Shown here: piece by piece, positions 1-5,110 of the stretch
Position numbering within the stretch: the first letter of the stretch is position 1
How the letters are laid out: each line of letters opens with the position of its first letter
DNA from: Bacillota bacterium
GTDB lineage: Bacteria; Bacillota_E; Sulfobacillia; Sulfobacillales; Sulfobacillaceae
NCBI GenBank assembly: GCA_021802375.1
Contig: JAKAAL010000252.1
Span: 1 to 6,496 of the forward strand
DNA length: 6,496 nt
Reading direction: 5' to 3'
Program-made: the position numbers and the translations under genes
Notes under the pieces: generated by a model
What the model saw: only the letters and a program-made list of their open reading frames with translations
Database searches by the model: none
What the model was told of the DNA's origin: nothing

Positions 1-2
1 TA

Positions 3-125
3 AGCCCGCGATTCCTCCTGATCGTCTCTCTTGTTTACCAGGCCGCACTTGGCGCTGCGCTCCCTATTCTTTACTGGCAACACGATCTCACGACATATAT
101 TATTTACGTTATTGTGTTCCTCCTT
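3..125 (+). pseudogene. Membrane-protein fragment, resembles P1B (heavy-metal) ATPase N-terminal membrane region
   Basis: The frame is open from the left edge and needs no start inside the window. It encodes two hydrophobic stretches, roughly FLLIVSLVYQAALGAALPIL and TYIIYVIVFLLAGY, separated by a short polar turn (YWQHDLTT). This paired-helix pattern, ending in FLLAGY followed by a short polar sequence, resembles the first transmembrane hairpin of CadA/ZntA-type metal-transporting P-type ATPases, where the motif is often LLAGYxVL. No ATPase domain (DKTGT, TGE or GDGxND motifs) follows, because the frame runs directly into transposase sequence. What is seen is only the hydrophobic segment and the fusion. 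The ATPase identity is inference from a short stretch, and another polytopic membrane protein is possible. The boundary is approximate (about 120-140). Confidence 0.4.
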
Positions 126-782
126 GCGGGATACCGCGAAATTCTCGGGTTCTGGATCGGCGATAGCGAATCGAAGCAGACGTGGACGGCCGTGTTTACC
201 GACCTCAAGGATCGGGGCTTAACGGGCGTCGAGTTGGTGGTGTCGGATGACCACCGCGGACTGCGGCATGCCATCGAACAGCAGTTTCAAGGGGCCAGCT
301 GGCAACGCTGTCAAACCCACCTGACCCGCAACGTTATGGACGCCGCGCCGAAGGCGGTGCAGAGCGAGCTCCATAGCCGCCTCCGCACGCTCTTCGAGGC
401 CCCCGACCGGGCCACCGTTGACACGTTATGGGCCAAGCTCCTTCAGGATTTTGGGGACCGGGCTCCCCGGGCCCTGGCGATTCTGGAGGACGGGCTCGAG
501 GACGCGCTGGCGGTGTTGCAGCTCCCCGAGTTGCTGCGCCAGCGGTTACGCACTACGCATGGCGTCGAGCGGCTCAATGCCGCGATCCGGCGCCGCGAAC
601 GGGTGATTCGGATTTTTCCGAACCGGGATTCGGCGGTCCGCCTCTTGGGGGCGCTGTTGCTCGAGCAGCATGAGGTGTGGGCCACGGGCACGCGGTACCT
701 GAACCTCGAACCGTACTGGCAGGGGAAACGACCTCAAGCGGCGGCTGTGCCGCCCAATGCGGGAGCCGTGTCCGTCGCGTAA
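126..782 (+). pseudogene. IS256 (mutator)-family transposase, C-terminal half only
   Basis: From about GYREILGFW onward the protein matches the conserved C-terminal half of IS256-family DDE transposases. It continues with GDSESKQTW, then VVSDDHRGL carrying the second catalytic Asp, then the WQRCQTHLTRNVM block. HGVERLNAAIRRRERVIRIFPN carries the catalytic Glu and the family's RRR...FPN signature. About 215 residues remain of a usual ~400. The N-terminal DNA-binding region and the first catalytic Asp are missing, replaced by unrelated hydrophobic sequence in the same frame, so the protein cannot be an active transposase. The stop codon is TAA at 780-782, and a family-like terminal repeat lies 25 bp downstream, as expected for the right end of the element. 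A GTG at 114 could start a truncated product, but no ribosome binding site is evident there. Confidence 0.88.
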
Positions 783-806
783 CGACTCCCAAACCAAAGG
801 AACGTT

Positions 807-831
807 TTTACACACAAATTAGGACTTGACC
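807..831 (+). repeat. IS256-family right terminal inverted repeat
   Basis: The 25 bases after the transposase stop begin TTTACACACAAATT and end AGGACTTGACC. They have the layout of IS256-family right ends (TTTACACAAA...GGACxTGACC). The matching left end is not in the window, so neither the pair nor a target duplication can be confirmed. If the element ends at 831, an 8-bp target copy would be 832-839. The end contains TTGACC (826-831), which could act as an outward -35 box, but no convincing -10 follows at 16-18 bp. Confidence 0.7.
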
Positions 832-838
832 GATATAA

Positions 839-925
839 ATGCAAGAAATCGAACTAGTGTTCGATAATGTCTCTGACACGGAGACGGGATTCGTTGCCGT
901 CGGCGATGACAACTGCGTTTGCTAA
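839..925 (+). CDS. Putative small acidic peptide with C-terminal Cys-X-Cys (28 aa)
   Basis: An ATG at 839 opens 28 codons ending at TAA 923-925. The product starts MQEIELVFDN and ends AVGDDNCVC. It has seven Asp/Glu, no Lys or Arg, and its only two cysteines are at positions 26 and 28. There is no signal peptide. An in-frame TAA sits immediately before the ATG (836-838), just beyond the IS end, so the ORF is not simply the tail of a longer gene cut by the IS. The acidic N-terminal part, the Cys-bearing tail and the hairpin, substrate-binding-like and exporter genes downstream resemble the layout of modified-peptide or signal-peptide operons. No precursor family is recognised and no modification enzyme is in the window. 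Against it: the ORF is short, and there is no good ribosome binding site (only AGGA at 821-824, about 14 bases upstream and inside the IS end). Coding status is inference. Confidence 0.4.
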   Translation: MQEIELVFDNVSDTETGFVAVGDDNCVC

Positions 926-939
926 TTCTGCCTATACAT

Positions 940-983
940 TTGCTGTGGTTGACCGACCCACCGAGGTTGGCCGACCACAGCAA
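940..983 (+). promoter_or_regulatory. Strong stem-loop between peptide ORF and downstream operon
   Basis: Arms 940-957 (TTGCTGTGGTTGACCGAC) and 966-983 (GTTGGCCGACCACAGCAA) form an 18-position stem with two G-U pairs and one A-C mismatch around an 8-base loop (CCACCGAG). It lies 14 bp after the stop of the 28-codon ORF and 24 bp before the next start. No T-tract follows directly, although TTTTT occurs at 1003-1007 beyond the ribosome binding site. It is therefore better read as an mRNA processing, stability or partial attenuation element, or a protein-binding palindrome, than as a full terminator. It could set a higher level of the first cistron than of the transporter genes. Confidence 0.55.
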
Positions 984-1007
984 TTACGATAGCGAAGGAT
1001 GGTTTTT

Positions 1008-2351
1008 ATGATGGTGCTGCGCGTCGCATTGGATGACGTTCCAGAATATTGTCGGCCAGAATATGGAGCTGTAACCAAAAGTCAGCAACATATTATGCGC
1101 AACTGTTTTAATCCTGTCTTTGAGTGGCAAGGAAACGTTTTGACAAGTTCTTTCTTCGCAGAGTGGTCGTGGGACGGGAAGTTATTTCGGGGACGTGTAA
1201 ACTCAGTAAGATTTCACACCGGACAAATAGTGACTTCGGAGATCATCGGTCAAATCATCCACCGAAAGTTTCGCTCGCTAAATATTAGTCACCGCATAAA
1301 CTGCGACAACGAGTTTTTAACCTTTGAGATAGACCATGTGTTCGGACCGTTGCTTTCTGTTCTCGCTGAGGAAGACGTTCTGGTCACAGATGGTAACGGC
1401 GCAGGGACAGGACCTTACAGAATTACCATGTGGGAGAGAGGATACGTCCAGTTAGCCAAAGTTCCATCGATGGCTGAGTCCAAATTCCCAGATATAGTGC
1501 AATTTATATCCTACAAATCCGCCGAGGTAATACTTGATGCCTTATTATCGGGAGAAATCGACTTGGCTTACGAAATACCCTATCGGGTGTTACGGGAAGG
1601 TCATCCCCATCTCTGCGTTACGGTAGCCCCGATTCGCTCAATGAATAGTTTACAATTCAATTGCCAGCGCATTCCAACACCGGTGAGACGACGTATTCGA
1701 GACGCCATAGATCTGGCGGCTATTTTGAATTCTGTGCACGAAGGTGTCGGTATCGTTCCTAATGGACTATTTCCGTCAGACACGTTAGGATATACTCCGT
1801 CGAGCAACCGCTCTCTTGAGACGAGCAACCGCTCTCTTGAGAACCATGACTCCGCAGACCTGTCTGGTTCCTACCCCAACGATCTTGAGTTAATTACACG
1901 CCCGGCTCCAATTGCAGTCGAGCGTTGGGCAACCGCCATTGCCATGCCTTTGCAGGGATTGGGAATTCATGTGAGGATCACAGCATTATCTGTTGGGGAA
2001 ACGGTCGCTAGAATGCAACGTGGAGACTTCGATATGGCACAATTGGGGTTTCAAATCGGGCCGGATCCCTACGCCTTTCTTCTTGAGTTCTTCTCTCGCG
2101 AAGGGACGATGAATTTGACAAGATTTTATTCGCCCGAATTCGAACAACTACTTGAAGCTGCCCGAAATACAGTCCGTGAAGAAGCCAGAAGTTTACTTTA
2201 CGCTAAGATGCAATCGATTATTCGGGATGAGGTGCCAGTAATTCCAACTCGCCAGGGCTATTCGATGGTGATTTCATCCGCAACGCATCCTATTCCGTTA
2301 GACCCCAACGCGGACGGGATTATTATTGTGGCAAGGGGACGATGGGCATGA
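1008..2351 (+). CDS. Family 5 solute-binding-like protein without signal peptide (predicted cytosolic)
   Basis: The 447-residue product has the fold signatures of SBP family 5 (OppA/DppA/NikA; also the C-terminal domain of SgrR). There is LRVALDD at the start, RFHTGQIVTSEIIGQII near 68-84, GTGPY at 133-137, and SLQFN followed by VRRRIRDAIDLAAIL at about 226-240. DFDMAQLGFQIGPDPYAFLL lies at 340-359 and an ARSLLYAKMQSIIRDEVPVIPT tail block at 393-414. There is no signal peptide, lipobox or N-terminal HTH, and five cysteines are present, which is unusual for an exported SBP. A cytosolic peptide- or ligand-binding role is inferred. ATG 1008 is preferred over 999 because GAAGGA (994-999) then sits 8 bases upstream. 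The stop overlaps the next start (ATGA), so the two genes are probably co-translated. The gene is visibly more AT-rich than its neighbours. It could be an SgrR-type protein that lost its HTH. Confidence 0.82.
   Translation: MMVLRVALDDVPEYCRPEYGAVTKSQQHIMRNCFNPVFEWQGNVLTSSFFAEWSWDGKLFRGRVNSVRFHTGQIVTSEIIGQIIHRKFRSLNISHRINCDNEFLTFEIDHVFGPLLSVLAEEDVLVTDGNGAGTGPYRITMWERGYVQLAKVPSMAESKFPDIVQFISYKSAEVILDALLSGEIDLAYEIPYRVLREGHPHLCVTVAPIRSMNSLQFNCQRIPTPVRRRIRDAIDLAAILNSVHEGVGIVPNGLFPSDTLGYTPSSNRSLETSNRSLENHDSADLSGSYPNDLELITRPAPIAVERWATAIAMPLQGLGIHVRITALSVGETVARMQRGDFDMAQLGFQIGPDPYAFLLEFFSREGTMNLTRFYSPEFEQLLEAARNTVREEARSLLYAKMQSIIRDEVPVIPTRQGYSMVISSATHPIPLDPNADGIIIVARGRWA
1801..1842 (+). repeat. Perfect 21-bp tandem duplication inside the SBP-like gene
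   Basis: Two identical 21-base copies (1801-1821 and 1822-1842; CGAGCAACCGCTCTCTTGAG plus A) lie head to tail. They duplicate the heptapeptide SNRSLET/SNRSLEN in frame, in a Ser-rich, probably flexible loop after PNGLFPSDTLGYTPS. The exact identity implies a recent slippage event or continuing length variation. Confidence 0.97.
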
Positions 2352-3604
2352 AAACGCCAACCCTGTGGTTAGGCATATGGTATGGGATATCCGGCGTGAG
2401 CGACGGTCTTTTCACGACGGTCGCGCTATGGGCCATTCAGCAAACCGGTACGAGTCCGTGGCTCATTACGCTGTCGGGACTGAGTCTCGTTGCGCCCCGG
2501 TTCGTTTTGATGTACCTCGGTCAGCTGATTGACCGGTCCGGTCCTGCCCGGGCATTTGTTGTTCTGAATGGATTGGGACTCTTGACAATTGGAGCCATAA
2601 TCCTGTTCAGTCAACATCCTGTGGTCGTCAAAGGATTGGCACTAGGCGCTCTATTTTTGATTACCACTCTGTGGCAAGAAGTCCGACTGACGGGTAAGGC
2701 CATCGTGGCAGCGGAAGCCAGTTCAGCGCAAAAGGTCAAACTCAACGGGCGATTGTTTGCGGTGCAGAATGGGTGTTTTCTTGCCGGATTCGGCATCGCG
2801 GCGGTGCTATTCCTGTCCCGCGACTGGTTTCACGTCGCCATGGTCATCGAGCTTGGGCTTCTTCTTTTGGGACTCTTCAACCTCGTACCCATTTTACAAG
2901 CGACCGCACTGCGGCGCTCTGCCCAAGCCTCTCCGTCGGGATCGTCTCCGAATTTCCGATATTTTTTCGAGATGCTGAAACGGTTATGGCGCATCCCACC
3001 GGCGCGATGGGTCCTCATCTTGGCGTTGCTCGCTAACATTAGTCTTGCGCCGCTAGCGGTGGGGTTGCCGACCCTCGTACGATCTCGTATCGGGGCCTAT
3101 GGGACTCTCTATAGCCTTATCAGTGCGGCTCGACCCGTAGGCAACATCATTGCGGTGTTGGGCTCCGAATTGGGGGCCCATTACAGCGCCCTTTTGGGAT
3201 CAGCCGCGGGGGGGATTGTAATGGGAGTGGGCTACGGATTTCTCGGCTTTCTGACACGCGGTGCGTTCTTCGCGGCGGGAGTCGGCCTGCTTCTGGCGGG
3301 TTTGGGAAACTTTTTCGTGGAGGCTTATCTCACCGCGTATTGGCAAGCCCAGGCCCCCGCCTCGAGTCGCGCTCAATTTTTAGGAAGCTTGATGTTGTTG
3401 TTTGCCATCGCTCACCCGGTGGGGTTGCTGCTGTATGGTGTGTTGGGATCGTCCATTACGGTATCCCAACTCTTTGTGATTGGTGGCGCGGGCGAGGTCG
3501 TTTTCGGGTTAGGGGTGCTGTTGTTGGAGCTGAGGGGTCGTCGGTCTCAGCCGCTTCAACCCGAATCCGGCGCGATGTCTAGTTCCGGATCCGAGAAGCT
3601 TTAG
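2348..3604 (+). CDS. MFS transporter, probable 12-TM drug/peptide-type exporter
   Basis: This is a strongly hydrophobic protein of 418 residues with about 12 predicted membrane helices in two halves. The halves are separated by a hydrophilic loop (about 188-215, RRSAQASPSGSSPNFRYFF...KRLWR). The MFS motif A appears as GQLIDRSG (58-65) between TM2 and TM3. In the second half, GAYGTLYSLISAARPVGNII matches the TM8 region of MFS_1/MFS_3 exporters such as EntS-like proteins. The C-terminal tail (after about 394) is polar and probably cytoplasmic. ATG 2348 overlaps the upstream TGA (ATGA) and has AAGGGG (2333-2338) about 9 bases upstream, so it is preferred over ATG 2342. Coupling to the SBP-like gene suggests one functional unit. 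The substrate is unknown: the peptide product is an attractive guess, but an antibiotic or metabolite is equally possible. Confidence 0.88.
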   Translation: MKTPTLWLGIWYGISGVSDGLFTTVALWAIQQTGTSPWLITLSGLSLVAPRFVLMYLGQLIDRSGPARAFVVLNGLGLLTIGAIILFSQHPVVVKGLALGALFLITTLWQEVRLTGKAIVAAEASSAQKVKLNGRLFAVQNGCFLAGFGIAAVLFLSRDWFHVAMVIELGLLLLGLFNLVPILQATALRRSAQASPSGSSPNFRYFFEMLKRLWRIPPARWVLILALLANISLAPLAVGLPTLVRSRIGAYGTLYSLISAARPVGNIIAVLGSELGAHYSALLGSAAGGIVMGVGYGFLGFLTRGAFFAAGVGLLLAGLGNFFVEAYLTAYWQAQAPASSRAQFLGSLMLLFAIAHPVGLLLYGVLGSSITVSQLFVIGGAGEVVFGLGVLLLELRGRRSQPLQPESGAMSSSGSEKL

Positions 3605-3618
3605 CCAAGGGGCAAAAA

Positions 3619-3652
3619 GATGCCTCGCCGTCTGGAATGGCGGTGAGGCATC
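3619..3652 (-). terminator. GC-rich palindrome with T-run on the minus strand
   Basis: Arms GATGCCTCGCCG (3619-3630) and CGGTGAGGCATC (3641-3652) form 12 pairs, one of them G-U, around a 10-base loop. The plus strand carries AAAAA just before the stem (3614-3618) and no T-tract after it, so as an intrinsic terminator it is oriented for minus-strand transcription. It lies 15 bp after the MFS stop and could also end plus-strand transcripts weakly or protect their 3' ends. No minus-strand gene ends here. Confidence 0.55.
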
Positions 3653-3780
3653 TCCGGGCGAGTGAGAGGGATGGCGGTGAATGCCCCCGTGAGTCGGCGG
3701 GCTTCGGGCCCTCCTGCTGTCGTCTTGTTCTAAATCAATGGGATCACCCACTACTCGAGCAACAGGACACTTCTGGTTGA
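3637..3780 (+). pseudogene. Possible C-terminal relic of an IS605-type tnpB (uncertain)
   Basis: One plus frame stays open from the end of the MFS gene to TGA 3778-3780. It reads MAVRHLRASERDGG, then CPRESAGFGPSCCRLVLNQ, then WDHPLLEQQDTSG. The RHLR...ExDGG...PRESAG pattern, a stop lying in a short hairpin and a GC-rich terminator hairpin just downstream all recall the extreme 3' end of some IS200/IS605-family tnpB genes. None of the TnpB catalytic (RuvC) or zinc-finger residues is present, and there is no ribosome binding site, so nothing functional is expected. The assignment rests on general resemblance only; the stretch may be ordinary intergenic DNA. Confidence 0.3.
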
Positions 3781-3794
3781 CCCCTTCGGGGTCA
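3778..3794 (+). repeat. Short perfect hairpin TGACCCC-TTC-GGGGTCA
   Basis: A 7-bp perfect stem with a 3-base loop begins on the TGA that closes the 3637-3780 frame. No T-tract follows. Together with the terminator 12 bases downstream it forms a double-hairpin block, as often seen at transposon ends or transcript 3' ends. Confidence 0.7.
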
Positions 3795-3805
3795 GCACCT
3801 AGTTT

Positions 3806-3830
3806 CTCCGCCCTGAACGGCGGAGTTTTT
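3806..3830 (+). terminator. Rho-independent terminator
   Basis: The stem CTCCGCC (3806-3812) / GGCGGAG (3819-3825) has a 6-base loop CTGAAC and is followed at once by TTTTT (3826-3830), a textbook plus-strand intrinsic terminator. It is about 200 bp after the MFS stop and would close that operon, or any transcript from the possible tnpB relic, before the next gene. The hexamer GCACCT flanks it on both sides (3795-3800 and 3834-3839). Confidence 0.8.
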
Positions 3831-3989
3831 ACGGCACCTTCTGATAAAGTTTACCACGGGACCGGGACTCCCTTAACGGCTTTCAAGGATCGGTCGTACG
3901 CAACCGTTTCCTCGGGATCTCACTCGGCCGAAAGTCCTATGTTACCCCGATCTCCGGGGTGGCATAATGGATCGTAGGAGGCGAAGAAC
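3831..3989 (+). other. Upstream region of the questin-oxidase-like gene
   Basis: No gene is seen here. A small hairpin ACCCCG/CGGGGT lies at 3944-3960, and AGGAGG at 3976-3981 is the ribosome binding site of the next gene. CATAAT (3963-3968) resembles a -10 box, but it has no good -35 and would start transcription on top of the ribosome binding site, so no promoter is called. An ATG at 3967 opens only 13 codons. Confidence 0.5.
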
Positions 3990-5075
3990 TTGGATTACGA
4001 TCCCATAATACTGGACGAAGCCTATAATCGGTTGCACAAGACTGGTCCCGAATTTCGTGGGTGGTTGTCGAACCATGGCCCCATGGCCGTAGAAGCCATG
4101 TTTCGCCGGGGACAGGGAGACGTGGTCCAACGATGGCTTGACCGATACATGCGGCGCCTCGAGCCCGTTCCCCCCGTCACCGGGCCAATCGGTGACGACT
4201 GGCACCATGCCTTGGGGGATGTTCGTCGAGCCGCCGATTGGACACGGTACTTTGAGGACATCCTCACCGAACAACCGTGGCAGATGACCCTAAATACGTG
4301 GTGGCGGCGCCTTTTGCCCGGCATTGCAGCTGGCGCTACCCATGGGGTCATCCGGGTTGGACACGCCGTCCGTGCATTGCTGACGGACGGGGCATCGCCG
4401 ATACGAGTCCGCGAATTGGCCCACGGACTGGCTTACTGGGCCGCACGGTGGAAGCCCATTACCATTCCTCAGGATTTCTGGAACCCCGGCACGCGAGACG
4501 ATAGCGCAAGGGCCCTTCCTACCGTTTGGTCTACCTTCGCATCTCTGCCGAGACTTACGGGGCCGGACAACGCCGGTGGCTTCGACGCTTGGGCCAGTCG
4601 GATGGACGAACTTCCCGGATGGACTGAGGTCGTGTACGGGATCCGGATTCCCGACAACCCCGAGCAGATCCCGCTGTGGCTCGCTCAAGTGGTAGATACC
4701 GCAGTTGTGCGCTACCTATGGTACGGCCATGGTGATGCCATCATGCTTGTACATTCGGCCACCGCGCCGAATGCTGTGTGGCGTGTACTCCCCGCTCTTG
4801 ACAAGCGGTGGTGGCGCCTCAGTGCCCTCGCGGCCTGGATTGCGACGGCAACTCTGACCGCCATTTACGCGTCGGGGACGCCTGCTGACCCGTCTGTACT
4901 ACGGCCTTTCTCAACAAGTCGCCATGCCGCAGAAGAGGCCTTTGCACGCGCGGTGGCGCATGGAGATGAGCATGTGATTAAGTTCGCAGACACCGCCGTT
5001 GACGTGTACGCGCGGACTCGCGATCCCCAAGCCCTCGCCGCTATCGATCGAGCAGCCGCACTCATAAAGCTGTAG
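3990..5075 (+). CDS. Questin oxidase-like family protein (DUF4243)
   Basis: The 361-residue product matches the questin-oxidase-like family in its spaced histidine motifs. These are LSNHGPMAVEAM (26-37), LLPGIAAGATHGVIRVGHAV (108-127) and GLAYWAARW (146-154). VHSATAPNAVWRVLPAL lies at 254-270 and DEHVIKFADTAVDVYARTRDP at 326-346. Family members in fungi (questin oxidase, AflY/HypC-type proteins) carry out Baeyer-Villiger-like ring-opening oxidation of anthraquinones; the bacterial substrates are mostly unknown. There is no signal peptide, so it is expected in the cytosol. The start is TTG 3990, since TAG at 3975-3977 blocks the frame upstream, AGGAGG lies 8 bases before TTG, and the next in-frame Met (within NHGPM) would remove conserved sequence. 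It appears monocistronic, behind a terminator and convergent with the regulator gene 35 bp away. No polyketide or quinone genes are in the window to define its substrate. Confidence 0.83.
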   Translation: MDYDPIILDEAYNRLHKTGPEFRGWLSNHGPMAVEAMFRRGQGDVVQRWLDRYMRRLEPVPPVTGPIGDDWHHALGDVRRAADWTRYFEDILTEQPWQMTLNTWWRRLLPGIAAGATHGVIRVGHAVRALLTDGASPIRVRELAHGLAYWAARWKPITIPQDFWNPGTRDDSARALPTVWSTFASLPRLTGPDNAGGFDAWASRMDELPGWTEVVYGIRIPDNPEQIPLWLAQVVDTAVVRYLWYGHGDAIMLVHSATAPNAVWRVLPALDKRWWRLSALAAWIATATLTAIYASGTPADPSVLRPFSTSRHAAEEAFARAVAHGDEHVIKFADTAVDVYARTRDPQALAAIDRAAALIKL

Positions 5076-5110
5076 CCTGACCATACTCAACGGGGGCTTT
5101 GTCTACCTGT

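Noticed and set aside
834..839. TATAAA as a -10 box just before the small ORF
   Set aside because: It would start transcription at about 846, inside the ORF, and no -35 lies 16-18 bp upstream (CACACA). It is also largely the presumed IS target site.
999..1007. ATG 999 as start of the SBP-like gene
   Set aside because: It overlaps the GAAGGA ribosome binding site, leaving none upstream; ATG 1008 has correct spacing. No signal peptide is gained either way.
1801..1842. CRISPR-like or minisatellite array
   Set aside because: There are only two adjoining 21-bp copies, in frame in a coding gene and without spacers.
1008..2351. Annotating the SBP-like gene as SgrR
   Set aside because: SgrR-type regulators carry an N-terminal winged HTH of about 100 residues, which is absent here.
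3738..3977. 79-codon plus-strand ORF in the intergenic region
   Set aside because: It runs through two hairpins and the terminator, has no ribosome binding site and its product resembles nothing known.
3967..4008. ATG ORF of 13 codons overlapping the start of the questin-oxidase-like gene
   Set aside because: It is very short, has no ribosome binding site of its own and contains the AGGAGG of the real gene, which is why it reads as an Arg run.
3942..4351. Minus-strand ORFs of about 110 codons opposite the questin-oxidase-like gene
   Set aside because: They are mirror frames of a GC-rich gene whose own protein has clear family motifs; no start signals are seen.
4290..4688. 132-codon minus-strand ORF
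   Set aside because: It lies entirely opposite conserved coding sequence and its composition is typical of an antisense frame.
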